Positions 1 through 9,877 are shown, counted from the stretch's first letter. The stretch is 64,000 nt of DNA from Thiodiazotropha sp037384425 (GCA_037384425.1 JARROA010000002.1:62001-126000), one strand, 5' to 3'. The notes: generated by a model not told the origin, from the sequence alone. Made by a program: numbers and translations.

Positions 1-846
1 GCCGCACGGGCGGGTATCACGGCATTCGTGCTCATTCCCGACGGTAAAATCGCCATGGGCAAGTTGGCGCAGGCAATGATGTATGGCGCGATCACTATTC
101 AGATCAAAGGCAACTTCGATGACGGGATGCAACTGGTCAAGGATGTAGCCGTTCACGCTCCTGTAACCATCGTTAATTCCATCAATCCCTATCGTCTTCA
201 GGGGCAGAAGACCGCAGCGTTCGAGATCATCGAGGAGTTGGGTCACGCGCCGGACTATCACTGCTTGCCAGTGGGTAACGCCGGTAACATCACTGCCCAC
301 TGGATCGGCTACTGCGAGTACTCCTGTTCCTCGGGTGATCATGTCACCGAGGCCTGTGCCTACTGCGGTGGGAAATGTAAATTCGCCGGCGGCGCCATAA
401 CCGGAAAACGACCCAAGATGGTGGGCTACCAGGCGGCCGGATCGGCGCCTTTTATGCGTGGTGGGCCGGTCAAGGATCCGGAAACCGTTGCAACCGCAAT
501 TCGTATTGGTAATCCCCAATCCTGGAATCAGGCATGGAAGGTGCAAGAGGAATCCGGTGGGTGGTTCGATGAGTGCACGGATGAGGTGATTCTGGCAGCG
601 CAAAAATTGCTTGCGGAGCGTGAAGGTATATTTTGTGAGCCTGCATCAGCCACCTCCTTGGCTGGCGCGATGCGGGATATCCAGTCCGGCAAAATACCCG
701 AAGGATCGAGCGTCGTTTGCACGCTGACAGGCAATGGTCTCAAAGATCCGGACACGGCGATCAAACAATCCACATCACCTGTGATCAGTATTCCAGCTGA
801 ACTCGAGGCGGTTAAAAAGGCTATCTTCGATAATACAGTCGATTAA
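1..846 (+). CDS. thrC: threonine synthase, 5'-truncated by window edge
   Basis: PLP-dependent enzyme converting O-phosphohomoserine to threonine in the cytoplasm. The frame is open from base 1 (reads AARAGITAFVLIPDG), so the N-terminal part, including the PLP lysine, lies outside the window. The visible part contains the PVGNAGNIT phosphate-binding segment and the EPASATSLAG region typical of the fold-type II threonine synthase family, and ends with TAA at 844-846. An unusual cysteine-rich stretch (YCEYSC, then ACAYCGGKC, roughly positions 310-380) sits between GNITAHWIG and MVGYQAAGS, where the short-form enzymes I remember have only a brief loop. Identity is confident; the role of the cysteines is unknown. 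Confidence 0.93.
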   Translation, partial: AARAGITAFVLIPDGKIAMGKLAQAMMYGAITIQIKGNFDDGMQLVKDVAVHAPVTIVNSINPYRLQGQKTAAFEIIEELGHAPDYHCLPVGNAGNITAHWIGYCEYSCSSGDHVTEACAYCGGKCKFAGGAITGKRPKMVGYQAAGSAPFMRGGPVKDPETVATAIRIGNPQSWNQAWKVQEESGGWFDECTDEVILAAQKLLAEREGIFCEPASATSLAGAMRDIQSGKIPEGSSVVCTLTGNGLKDPDTAIKQSTSPVISIPAELEAVKKAIFDNTVD

Positions 847-1271
847 GTCTGAATCGAAAGTAGTAGGGATGGTACAGTTCACAAATGGTTAGGGTTCGAC
901 ATAAGCAGTGTGAGTCGGCGTTAGGTTTTCACCGGTTGTTGACGAAAAGTGCTTCAATGCATAGTGTGCTGAGAGCGTGCTTCTGCCTGAGATCTGCTCC
1001 GCTATCGTCAATTCGAGACTTGAAACAAATGTTTGAAACTGAACTTCGTTTTTGTTACCTCACTGTCGACTAATCTGTTCTATATTCACCGCATCTTGAG
1101 TTGAATAGGATTTCATATGGGCAATGATCGATAAATTCCTACCTCTTGAAAATCGCCATTGACCCAGCAAAGAAGTTGTATGTAGTACAAGGGTATCGAC
1201 TCCATGATGAAATCCCGGATTCAAGAATGTTAGAGCGTTCTTTTCTGATTCACTCCTGACCTCAATTCGGT
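847..1271. other. intergenic region, no gene recognised
   Basis: 425 bases between thrC and the flippase gene. A 62-codon open frame (885-1073) has no recognisable protein features. A possible decayed start of the flippase lies at the right end (ATG at 1279 in the neighbouring frame). No clear terminator or promoter was identified. Confidence 0.4.
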
Positions 1272-2750
1272 ATGTCGAATGGCTACAGATGCGAAAAACA
1301 CATTGTTCTAATCATCATCGGCTTTGTTGTGCCGAGAATGATCGACACCCACCTTGGGAAGTCATCCCTGGGTATATGGGATATGAGTTGGTCATTCGTA
1401 AATTATCTTTCGCTCTCGGGGTTGGGCGTTGGCTCCTCGGTCAACAGATACGTTGCAAAATATTACTCTAGCGAAGACTATCTGAATCTCAATAAATCAG
1501 TCTCATCCGTGGTGGCTATCCAGATCTTAATTGCTGTGGCCATAGTTATCGGTACGGGAGGGCTTGTCTATTTTTTGCCGGGTTATCTCGAAGGCTGGGA
1601 TCCAGTTGAGCTTTCACAAGCGGTTCACGTAGTCGGACTGCTTGGGTTGGCTCTTGCCGTTCAAATGTTGTTCGATACATTTCGTGGGATCACCACCGGC
1701 GTGCATCGATGGGATCTGCACAACGGTTTGAATGCGGCAAGCAGTATATCCTCAGCAATTCTGATGATAATCGTTATGTTGCTTGGCTATAGTCTTGTCA
1801 GCCTGGCTGTCGTTTACTTATGTGTCAATATCGTTGCTGAAATTGTGCGTGTCTTTATCGGGTTTTCCGTGTGCCCAAATTTACAACTGAAGTTGGGGTA
1901 TGTTAGCCGAAGCCACGCAAAAAAGATGTTCAGCTATGGCATGAAATCTGTTGTTGTGGGTGCGCCACAGTTAATTGTTGTTCAGACGATAAATATCGCA
2001 TTGGCTGGGACCGTCGGTGCGGCGGCACTTGCTGTTTTCATGAGGCCGATTGCACTAATTCGTCATATAGAAACGTTCATGAACAAATTTGCTTTTGTCC
2101 TTACACCTACTGTCGGATCTCTAATCGGTATTGGGAAAAGTGATCAAATCAGGGATGTTCTGATTCAAAGTACACGCTACTCAGTGGCTATGACGCTTCC
2201 AATGATACTGGTGCTGGGGATGTTGGGAGATCACATTCTTACGGTATGGATGGGGCATGACTATGCCGATATTCACGTCATTGCAATTTTAGCCTTTGGA
2301 TCCCTGTTGTCGATCTCGCAAGCACCAACGCTACGTGTGCTTATGGGCATGAATCTCCATGGAAAGGTCGCGATAATTACATTTGTGATATCTGTTTTGA
2401 TGTTGGTCGTGGGGATTCTGCTCATGAATAGTTATGGGTGGACGCTCATCGGTGCAGCGATACTCACTGGTAGTATAAGAATGATTACAAGAGGGATAGT
2501 AATACCAATTTATGCTTGTAATAAGATCGGTATTACTATGCCACAGTATCTTAAGGCGTCTTTTGGGCTCCCTGTTCTGGGAGGTGTGGTATTGGCATTA
2601 TGGCTTGTATTGAGCAGGTATCTGGGTGGTGACTCCTCGTTGCAGGTTCTCTTGATCGGCATGATCGGAACGATTCTGCTCTTGCCGATAGTTTATTGGC
2701 CGATGATCAAACCGTTGATTAAGTCAAAACTGGCAAAAAGAAACGCCTGA
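1272..2750 (+). CDS. Wzx/MATE-like polysaccharide flippase, possibly with damaged N-terminus
   Basis: Predicted 492-residue inner-membrane protein made of about a dozen hydrophobic helices. It is the type that flips lipid-linked polysaccharide units to the periplasm. Family-like features are the early GFVVPRMIDTHLGKSSLGIWDM and LGVGSSVNRYVAKYY segments, the second of which ends helix 2. Normally 20-30 residues including a full first helix precede GFVVPRM; here only MSNGYRCEKHIVLIII does, and no ribosome-binding site precedes the ATG at 1272. The adjacent frame reads MATDAKNTLF from 1279 and then stops, which resembles the usual polar N-terminal lead-in, so a small out-of-frame deletion near 1305-1312 is plausible. 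It converges with the minus-strand glycosyltransferase gene only one base away. Confidence 0.75.
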   Translation: MSNGYRCEKHIVLIIIGFVVPRMIDTHLGKSSLGIWDMSWSFVNYLSLSGLGVGSSVNRYVAKYYSSEDYLNLNKSVSSVVAIQILIAVAIVIGTGGLVYFLPGYLEGWDPVELSQAVHVVGLLGLALAVQMLFDTFRGITTGVHRWDLHNGLNAASSISSAILMIIVMLLGYSLVSLAVVYLCVNIVAEIVRVFIGFSVCPNLQLKLGYVSRSHAKKMFSYGMKSVVVGAPQLIVVQTINIALAGTVGAAALAVFMRPIALIRHIETFMNKFAFVLTPTVGSLIGIGKSDQIRDVLIQSTRYSVAMTLPMILVLGMLGDHILTVWMGHDYADIHVIAILAFGSLLSISQAPTLRVLMGMNLHGKVAIITFVISVLMLVVGILLMNSYGWTLIGAAILTGSIRMITRGIVIPIYACNKIGITMPQYLKASFGLPVLGGVVLALWLVLSRYLGGDSSLQVLLIGMIGTILLLPIVYWPMIKPLIKSKLAKRNA

Positions 2751-2751
2751 T

Positions 2752-3882
2752 TCAGTCGCTGGCCAGTATATCCTTGTAGACATTATAGGTTTTTCGCGCG
2801 ACAACATCAGGATGAAATCTGTCCCTGGCAATTTGCTTTGCACATTCTTGCATGCGCGTTTTCAGATGGTCGTCGTCTAGAATTAACATCATTCGCCTGG
2901 CTATGTCTTTGACGTCGCTTGGATTGACTAAAAAGCCACTCTCACCGTCTTTTACCATATATGGCATACCGCACATATTGGAAGTAATTACGGGTACTCC
3001 CGCTGCCATTGCTTCCTCAATACCCATTGGCGAATTCTCTTCATAAGAAACTAGTGCGAATATACTGGATTCTGTGAGGTGCTTTTGTATTTCAGCCGTA
3101 GTGATGCGGCCAAGTAGTTTTACATTGTCAGTTAGATCATGCTGGACTATGGCTTGTTCGACTAATTCCCCATATTGAGGATTAGAAACAGAGCCAGCCA
3201 AACGTAATTCAACATTGATGCCTTGATCAAGCAATCTTTCAACTGCATAGATCAAATTAAGCGTGTTTTTTCTCGGTGATATGACTGCGGCGCTAAAAAT
3301 TACATTTGAAGAGTTTTGGCGTTGCAAGTCGAAAAAACTTGATGAAATTGGATTGTCGATGTCGTGAATTACTGCCTTGCTGAATTGCGAAACACGCTCG
3401 CGTACATAGGGACTGATGGAGATGATGTGTGGCTGTTTGGACCAACCGCGTGTTTCGATGTACTTCCACAGTTTAGAGCGTAGCCAAGGCAGTTTTTTAT
3501 TGGACAAAATAGTGTCGCCGTAAATAAAGCCATGTACGGTGAATACTTTCGGCAGCGTAATATCACATGTCATGATTCCATAGGTGTCATGGGCATGCAC
3601 GATATCGGGAGAAAGCTTGTCCAAATAGTGTGAAATAGCTGTCTTCCCTGTAGATATAGCATTCAGAAGTTCGTTGTCCGTTTTCCTGGGCAGCCGGTGA
3701 ATTCTGGCGCCTTCCCATTCATATGTATCAGTCGTCTTTGAATTTTTATCCAGAGTCACAACATCGATGCTTAAATCATCGAATGCGCATAGTCCTCTGA
3801 CGAGGTTCACGCTGACAGCTTCAACACCGCCATAAGGAAATTCTGGATCGCGAGGGAACTGGGTGACAATGGCAAGTTTCAT
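2752..3882 (-). CDS. family 4 glycosyltransferase
   Basis: A 376-residue GT-B fold glycosyltransferase. The N-terminal domain begins MKLAIVTQFPRDPEFPYGG with the GGVE acceptor-side loop. The C-terminal nucleotide-sugar domain carries the GT4 E-x7-E motif within SYEENSPMGIEEAM. It probably adds one sugar during surface-polysaccharide repeat-unit assembly on the cytoplasmic face of the inner membrane; donor and acceptor cannot be read from sequence. It is the last gene of a three-gene minus-strand group with the second GT4 (24-base gap) and the ligase-like gene upstream. Confidence 0.88.
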   Translation of the reverse strand: MKLAIVTQFPRDPEFPYGGVEAVSVNLVRGLCAFDDLSIDVVTLDKNSKTTDTYEWEGARIHRLPRKTDNELLNAISTGKTAISHYLDKLSPDIVHAHDTYGIMTCDITLPKVFTVHGFIYGDTILSNKKLPWLRSKLWKYIETRGWSKQPHIISISPYVRERVSQFSKAVIHDIDNPISSSFFDLQRQNSSNVIFSAAVISPRKNTLNLIYAVERLLDQGINVELRLAGSVSNPQYGELVEQAIVQHDLTDNVKLLGRITTAEIQKHLTESSIFALVSYEENSPMGIEEAMAAGVPVITSNMCGMPYMVKDGESGFLVNPSDVKDIARRMMLILDDDHLKTRMQECAKQIARDRFHPDVVARKTYNVYKDILASD

Positions 3883-3905
3883 CTACGGTTTATCCTCGAA
3901 GCTAT

Positions 3906-5027
3906 TCAAAGGGATTCAAAAACATCAAGAAAGCGCTTCATTGAATTATCTATGGCATGGTTCTTCAGATAATATTCGTGAGAATTATTAGACAGTTCGT
4001 GCCAATAGTCGTAGTCGTTTTTCAACTTATAAAATGCTTGGATATAATCCTCAGTGGTTTTCGCATTCAATCCGATATTATTTTGGGTTATCAGCTCGTC
4101 GGGATTGATAGTAGACACTACCGGCAAGCCATGGCTCCACGCTTCGAGAAATGTATTAGGAAAACCTTCGTACAGGGAAGTATTACAGAACACTGAAACC
4201 GTGCTATATAGCTCATTGACTTGTTGGCGATTCAATTTTCCATGCATAACCACATTGGGTAGATTCTTTGAAGATTCGAGTATGGAATCATAATAGTCTC
4301 TTTCCTGATCCAATCCGCCAACTACCTCAAAGCTAATGTCTTTGGCATTTCTGGCAATTTCCATCAATATTTCAGCTCGCTTCACAGAGGCGATCCTTCC
4401 TACCCAGAGGACACGAAAATTTCCATCATGTAGATGCTTTGCTTGTGTGAAATTGGAATTGGGAGAAACGCAGGGCATTGGTAATGGTGTTGAATCCAAA
4501 CCAAAGCCGCTTTTCAACATCTCTTGTTGGTAAAGGGTTTGTACTATTATAGAGTCGGCATTTTTTAGGCCGTAGCGGTACAGTATTTTCTCTCTAATAG
4601 TTCGTAAAGTAGGCAGTTTCGGGTCGCAGTCAGGATCGCTGGCTACAGAGTAGACAAACTTCCGATGATTCAGTTTACAGAATAAGGAGACCTGACCGGT
4701 AACATACTCGGCACAATTTTGATAATAGATATCCGCATCTGCATGCTTTAATGCAGAAATTAGCGAACTCCAGCGGGGATGAAAGAAACGTATAACTGGA
4801 AAACCGTCAGATCTCCTGCAAAGCTTTATGATTTGTACCCCGTCTATAAATTCGTCATCTGGGGTGTTCTCGTTCCATGTCACTATGGAGACTTTATGCC
4901 GCGTATTTGCAGCTAGCCACTTCGCGAGTAATGCCGTCTGGGTTTCTACACCCCCGATGTGGAACTTCGTGTCACCAGTCATTGCCCCATAAGCAAAGGG
5001 TGAAACAATACATATAGTTTGCGACAT
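3906..5027 (-). CDS. family 4 glycosyltransferase
   Basis: GT4 family glycosyltransferase of 373 residues with the chosen start. I start at the ATG at 5027 (MSQTICIVSPFAYG), because this gives the canonical beta-strand start and a 13-base gap to the upstream gene. A longer open frame reaching 5156 would overlap the ligase gene by more than 110 bases. The N-terminal domain has the HIGGVETQTALLA loop; the C-terminal domain has the E-x7-E motif in YEGFPNTFLEAW. It is expected to act on an undecaprenyl-linked intermediate together with the neighbouring glycosyltransferases. Confidence 0.87.
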   Translation of the reverse strand: MSQTICIVSPFAYGAMTGDTKFHIGGVETQTALLAKWLAANTRHKVSIVTWNENTPDDEFIDGVQIIKLCRRSDGFPVIRFFHPRWSSLISALKHADADIYYQNCAEYVTGQVSLFCKLNHRKFVYSVASDPDCDPKLPTLRTIREKILYRYGLKNADSIIVQTLYQQEMLKSGFGLDSTPLPMPCVSPNSNFTQAKHLHDGNFRVLWVGRIASVKRAEILMEIARNAKDISFEVVGGLDQERDYYDSILESSKNLPNVVMHGKLNRQQVNELYSTVSVFCNTSLYEGFPNTFLEAWSHGLPVVSTINPDELITQNNIGLNAKTTEDYIQAFYKLKNDYDYWHELSNNSHEYYLKNHAIDNSMKRFLDVFESL

Positions 5028-5040
5028 AAGTGAATAGTGT

Positions 5041-6552
5041 TTATCTATAGAAATTTGGTCTGACAATCGGCTGCTTAGTGATTTGCTGTGTTGATGGTGA
5101 CCACAAACGGTCAGCCGAAATGGGGTTGCCGATATCTTTTGGGTCTGTACTATCAATGACCTTCTTTCTAAGAATATAGACTCTCAACATTAGACCGATA
5201 ATACACCACATGGCAACTGCGCCCTCACGAGGATAGAAAGTCTGACTGCCGAAACCAGCAATAAAGAGAGCCAGGATTAGAGACAGTGCAGCACCGCCAA
5301 CAAAGACGAATATCGGACTTCTTGTGTCCCTGAATAATGAAAACGCATATTTTAAAGCCAGATAATAGAATATGAGAACAGGTATGATGCCAATTATTCC
5401 ATTATCCAGAGTCCATTGTAGGTACATGTTATGGGGGTGTGGAAAACCTTCCTGAAAGCTGGTCCATAAATAAGCGCTCAATCCTGTACGGATCATGGCC
5501 TCTTTACCATATCCAAAAATTGGAGACTCTTTGATTTTGTCGATGACGAAAGGCCATGCAATTGTTCTACCTGATGTGATGGTATACAAATCAACGTTAC
5601 TGTTTTCATTGATAAGGCCCTCATCAACCAGGGCGCTATTCCTTTCATCGACAGTATCTTCGCTGAATCCCATAAGGAATCTGTCCCGTGCTGCCGGTAC
5701 AAGCGAAATAATAATAAGTGCGACGATGGGCCCATAAAACAAAAAGCGACGCCATTTGAAGAAAGCAAATAGTGCGCCGATGGCAGCCCATGTTGCATAC
5801 CCAGTCCTGCCGCCACTCAAAGCCAGCGCAAATAAAATGATTGCGCAAGATAAATATATAAATAAGCGCTGGTTTTTGGTTGTTGAGATTTCTCGCAACG
5901 TGAATACCGCCCAAAATGCACCAGAAAACATCATGGCGAGATTTACACGGTGATAGCCTACATTGTCTTGAAGCAGCTTTCTTGCTAAATACTCGAGTCT
6001 GTCAGCATCAGTAATTGCTGCAAGTGGCATGGCTTTGATCGTCAGTAAGCCGAGAAAAAAGTATATGGATAGTGCAGATAAGGCGCCGTAGACGAATCTT
6101 TTGTAGCTATTGCATCCGTAAAATAATAGCAATCCTGGGACAACCCACTTGATAACGTTGATAACATGTTCAGACAATAAACCCAGACGGGTAGGAGGGT
6201 CTTCACCAAATAGTGCGTTATACTCAATTAGATTTTTTAAATCACCCGTCATTCTGAAATATGCGACGAGACAAAATAGCATATACAGGACGAAATAGAG
6301 CCATAAATTATCGGGAGTCTTCCAATTGATCCCGCGGTTTTGCTTATTGTCGAATATGAATCCAAGCAATACGAAGAAGAATACTATATTCCAAGGGTTA
6401 AGGCCCTGAATCCCGAGTATGGTTTTGGGGACGTCAGGGTGCTCTATGATGGACAGTAAGGCGATAAGGAAACAGAGGGATTTGTACCAATCTTTGAAGG
6501 AATACGCACAGAAAAAACCAATGACAATCGATAATAGAGTTAATCTGATCAT
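5041..6552 (-). CDS. O-antigen ligase / Wzy-type polymerase-like membrane protein
   Basis: A 503-residue polytopic membrane protein with about ten to twelve hydrophobic helices. A large periplasmic loop contains GRTIAWPFVIDKIKESPIFG followed by the PHPHNMYLQWTLDNG segment. That His-x-His-Asn loop is characteristic of the Wzy_C (O-antigen ligase/polymerase) superfamily. It should polymerise or ligate polysaccharide in the periplasm; whether it is ligase or polymerase cannot be told from sequence. It heads the minus-strand group with two GT4 genes and faces a long AT-rich divergent intergenic region. Confidence 0.82.
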   Translation of the reverse strand: MIRLTLLSIVIGFFCAYSFKDWYKSLCFLIALLSIIEHPDVPKTILGIQGLNPWNIVFFFVLLGFIFDNKQNRGINWKTPDNLWLYFVLYMLFCLVAYFRMTGDLKNLIEYNALFGEDPPTRLGLLSEHVINVIKWVVPGLLLFYGCNSYKRFVYGALSALSIYFFLGLLTIKAMPLAAITDADRLEYLARKLLQDNVGYHRVNLAMMFSGAFWAVFTLREISTTKNQRLFIYLSCAIILFALALSGGRTGYATWAAIGALFAFFKWRRFLFYGPIVALIIISLVPAARDRFLMGFSEDTVDERNSALVDEGLINENSNVDLYTITSGRTIAWPFVIDKIKESPIFGYGKEAMIRTGLSAYLWTSFQEGFPHPHNMYLQWTLDNGIIGIIPVLIFYYLALKYAFSLFRDTRSPIFVFVGGAALSLILALFIAGFGSQTFYPREGAVAMWCIIGLMLRVYILRKKVIDSTDPKDIGNPISADRLWSPSTQQITKQPIVRPNFYR

Positions 6553-7419
6553 TCTGTATTACAAGTTATGCCATTCATGGGCATGAGTTTAAAAAATTGT
6601 GCATTTTGCAGATATAGGTATATTTGAATAACTATTAAAAATCACTGTAATAATATAAATGAAAGTGCCTGGACTGTCCAAGAATAAGTTATCTGTATGA
6701 CCCTATATCGACAGAGAGCAAAAAATCATTAGTGATTTGTTTGAATCGCCCTGATAGGTTGTGATGAGGGTGCCCTTAATAGGGCGAATATTCGATTATA
6801 AATGACACTATTTATTTTGAACTAAAAATATATTCAATTAATTAGAGCGCCAAAAAATAATTGGGCAGATTATGCATCTGATAATAATTAATGGCTTTTG
6901 GATGCACAATTATCTAGCCTATATTGATGCTACGAGTATTAATGAATACTCGAACAATTGTATAATCAGAAAATTCAAAGTGTCACTCTTCCTGATTAAT
7001 GGTAATAAATATTTAGGATGGGTGATAATAATTAAAGTGGCACGCAATTATGTATGTCAATCGCTGTATAAATCCCTGTTAACTGATTTTGCTTGATTTT
7101 TAATTTCGACAGTGTGTGGCTCTATCAAATACAATGAATCATAATTATTATATATACTCGCGACGAGAGATTGTACAGAATATTTGATTATTATTTGAGG
7201 TCTATAAGAATTGGTCGCTGCTAGATGTGCTGATGCCTAATTATTACGTATAGGTATTCGTGCATGTTTTATCTATCCGTTCATTAGTGGCGAAGCTGTT
7301 TATGCAAGCATCCATGCCATATTGATACTGCCGAATAACTGAAAAAATTTCGTTTCGATGCCGTGAAAGTGATATTATTCCGTGCTAATTAAATAGTATT
7401 TATAGCAACGCAATTACAA
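6553..7419. other. long AT-rich divergent intergenic region
   Basis: About 870 bases separating the minus-strand ligase group from the plus-strand deacetylase/glycosyltransferase pair, so it must hold both divergent promoters. It is strikingly AT-rich (runs such as 6781-6880). A 74-codon frame (6872-7096) is low-complexity and not convincing. I could not single out a promoter, riboswitch or repeat with confidence. Confidence 0.45.
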
Positions 7420-8655
7420 GTGCCTTTAATGAGCGATAAAAATCAGCTAGCTTTACGGAAGTATCCCTATCCCTATCGTGCGCTTTTGGCTATCTGCAGC
7501 GATCTCGATGAAACACCGAACGAACAAATATATTTCGAAACAATTCGATATCTGAATACCGATCAACAAACAGTTCTTGGTCGTGGTGTGAATCTGGAAA
7601 TAGGCAACACGATATATTTCCACATGCCCAAGGATCAATTTTCATATTGGAATTGTTCGGATAACGCGCGAAGTAATATTCACGCACTTATACGCTCTGG
7701 TCACATTGATTGCATACATTCATTTGGAGATTACGCTGATACAAGGGATATGGCATTGGCTTGTTTGCAGGAACTCGATACACATGGATGTAAGATTAAA
7801 GTGTGGGTTGATCACGCGCAGGCACCCACAAATTTTGATCCTGACATAATGCAAGGACAAGGAGCTGTTAAGGGTGCAAATGCCTACCATGCCGATATTA
7901 CTGTCGGTGAATATGGAATCAAGTATGTTTGGAAAGGACGCGTTACGAGTATAATTGCACAAAATTCAAAGAGATCATTTAGGGGTATACTCAATAAAAA
8001 TGAAATCACATCATCTTTGAAGACGATTCTTAGAGAGTTTGCAAAAGGACTATTAGCAGTACTCGGAAACGAAAAATATGCAATGCATAAACACAATGAC
8101 GTGATGCGAGAAACCAAATTGGTTGATGGCACTCGAGTTATTGAATTTATGCGCACAAATCCGAGTTGGGCAGGGGTATCAAAGTTTGAGAAAGGTAGGG
8201 AAATTGGCAAGGTTCTAACAGAGGAAATGCTCAAATCACTAGTCAGAAATGAGGGCTGCAGTGTCTTGTATACGCATCTCGGAAAGATAAATTCCCTATC
8301 GGAGCCATTTAACAAATCCTCGAGAGCAGCATTTGAGAACCTCTCAAACATGCAAGAGGATGGTCAAATACTGGTTATAACGACAAGGAGACTGCTTGAT
8401 TACATCAGAGTAAGAGATCGTTTAGTGTATTCAGTTAAACACAATAAAACTAGAACTGAAATACATATTGGGGACATTGCTTCTGAACTGGAAAGTTTGG
8501 AAGGCATCACCTGGTATGTGGAAGATCCGGATACTGTCGATATATTTGTGTCAGGTAAAATGTTGAACCATGTGATACGCAATGAGCCAGATTTCACAGG
8601 TAACCGAAGTATTTCCATACCCTTTGAACGACTACAATTTCCCCAACTTAACTGA
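7420..8655 (+). CDS. putative polysaccharide-deacetylase-like protein of surface-polysaccharide locus
   Basis: A 411-residue predicted soluble protein that I do not recognise with certainty. Near the start, YPYRALLAICSDLDETP places acidic residues where NodB-like deacetylases have their first metal motif. It is followed by GHIDCIHSFGDYADTRD, with a histidine and acidic residues in a plausible second motif, and later VWVDHAQAP. This pattern suggests a beta/alpha-barrel carbohydrate esterase or hydrolase relative, but the canonical H-x3-H motif is absent. ATG codons at 7420 and 7429 are both possible. It is followed after 19 bases by a GT4 gene and presumably co-transcribed with it, consistent with modifying the same polysaccharide. 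Confidence 0.55.
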   Translation: MPLMSDKNQLALRKYPYPYRALLAICSDLDETPNEQIYFETIRYLNTDQQTVLGRGVNLEIGNTIYFHMPKDQFSYWNCSDNARSNIHALIRSGHIDCIHSFGDYADTRDMALACLQELDTHGCKIKVWVDHAQAPTNFDPDIMQGQGAVKGANAYHADITVGEYGIKYVWKGRVTSIIAQNSKRSFRGILNKNEITSSLKTILREFAKGLLAVLGNEKYAMHKHNDVMRETKLVDGTRVIEFMRTNPSWAGVSKFEKGREIGKVLTEEMLKSLVRNEGCSVLYTHLGKINSLSEPFNKSSRAAFENLSNMQEDGQILVITTRRLLDYIRVRDRLVYSVKHNKTRTEIHIGDIASELESLEGITWYVEDPDTVDIFVSGKMLNHVIRNEPDFTGNRSISIPFERLQFPQLN

Positions 8656-8674
8656 CAGTAGAAAAGAAAAATTA

Positions 8675-9877
8675 ATGATCTACCAATACACGTTGCGTGC
8701 AATATGCTATTTGTACATTGCTCTATTAAAAACAGCGTCAAAACTGAGAAAACGTAAGCGGGAGCGAAGAGCTAAGCTTGAGATACTCATTACAGGCACG
8801 TTCTATTCTGATAATTGGATAATTACCCATCTCAAGCCCTTGGCTATGTCGGATGAAGTGGCACGGGTAAGAATGGTTTCGATACAAGATGTCCCTCCAA
8901 TGGAAAAGGTCGAAGGGATTTATCCCCCTCGGTCGTTAATAAAGCTCGTCGGAGGTGTTCCAGCGAGATGGCTATATTTCGTTTGGATGGGATTCAAAAC
9001 AAAGCCGGACATTATGGGAGGATTTCATCTACTTATCAATGGGTTGCTAGCAATCCTTTGTGCAAAAATACTTGGCATAGAATCCCTCTACATATGTGGA
9101 GGTGGACCAAGAGAAGTCGAGGGAGGTGGAATAGAAACTGAAAGCAAAATATTCAACAGGCTTAACGAACCGGACGAAAAAATCGAAAAATATTTATTAA
9201 CTGCAGTTGACGCCTGTGACCTGGTGATTGTCATGGGAACAGGGGCATCTAAATATTTCTCTTCTAAAGGCGTAGAAGCAAGAATAGAAATTGTCCCCGG
9301 TGGGTTTGACTCAGATAAATACAAACCGGCCGCATTAAACAAGGAGTATGACTTGATATTGGTCGGTAGGCTTTCCAAGGTAAAGCGTGTGGAGATATTA
9401 CTACAGGCTATCGCCAACCTACATAAAGATCATATTAATGTGACTGCTGTGATTGTCGGAGATGGGCCCGACGCCTCCATCCTAAAAGAAATGGCTCAAT
9501 CGCTTGGTATATTGCAAAGCGTTCATTTCGCCGGTTGGCAGAACAATGTTCATGAATGGATGGCTAAGTCAAGGATTTTTGCTTTAACATCCGAATCAGA
9601 GGGATTATCTCAAGCACTCATACAAGGCATGATGAGTGGTCTGCCTGCCGTGGTTACCGATATAGGTGATCTCTCGGATCTGGTTAAGGATGGTGCCAAC
9701 GGTTATCTGATTGAAGATCTCGATCCTGAGAAATTTTCACAGGCATACGGAAAATTATTGCGTGACGACAAGCTTTACGAAACCATGAGTGATCGAGCAT
9801 TTAGAGACACGCAAAAATACAGTTATTCTCGCGTCGCTCAGCAATGGGACGAAATATTAATCACTCAACAGAAATAA
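8675..9877 (+). CDS. family 4 glycosyltransferase
   Basis: GT4-type GT-B glycosyltransferase, 400 residues from the ATG at 8675. I prefer this start over an upstream one at 8582 that would overlap the preceding gene by 74 bases. A hydrophobic/basic N-terminal segment (IYQYTLRAICYLYIALLK followed by RKRKRERR) suggests membrane association. The domain-linking LVGRLSKVKRVEILLQAIA and VIVGDGPD segments are typical of the family. In the usual E-x7-E motif the second glutamate appears replaced by glutamine (EGLSQALIQGM), unlike the two other GT4 proteins here. Activity may therefore differ from the family norm. Confidence 0.85.
   Translation: MIYQYTLRAICYLYIALLKTASKLRKRKRERRAKLEILITGTFYSDNWIITHLKPLAMSDEVARVRMVSIQDVPPMEKVEGIYPPRSLIKLVGGVPARWLYFVWMGFKTKPDIMGGFHLLINGLLAILCAKILGIESLYICGGGPREVEGGGIETESKIFNRLNEPDEKIEKYLLTAVDACDLVIVMGTGASKYFSSKGVEARIEIVPGGFDSDKYKPAALNKEYDLILVGRLSKVKRVEILLQAIANLHKDHINVTAVIVGDGPDASILKEMAQSLGILQSVHFAGWQNNVHEWMAKSRIFALTSESEGLSQALIQGMMSGLPAVVTDIGDLSDLVKDGANGYLIEDLDPEKFSQAYGKLLRDDKLYETMSDRAFRDTQKYSYSRVAQQWDEILITQQK

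Noticed and set aside
885..1073. 62-codon open frame after thrC
   Set aside because: No ribosome-binding site, no recognisable composition or motif.
6872..7096. 74-codon open frame in AT-rich intergenic region
   Set aside because: Ile/Asn-rich frame expected by chance in AT-rich DNA; no supporting start signal.
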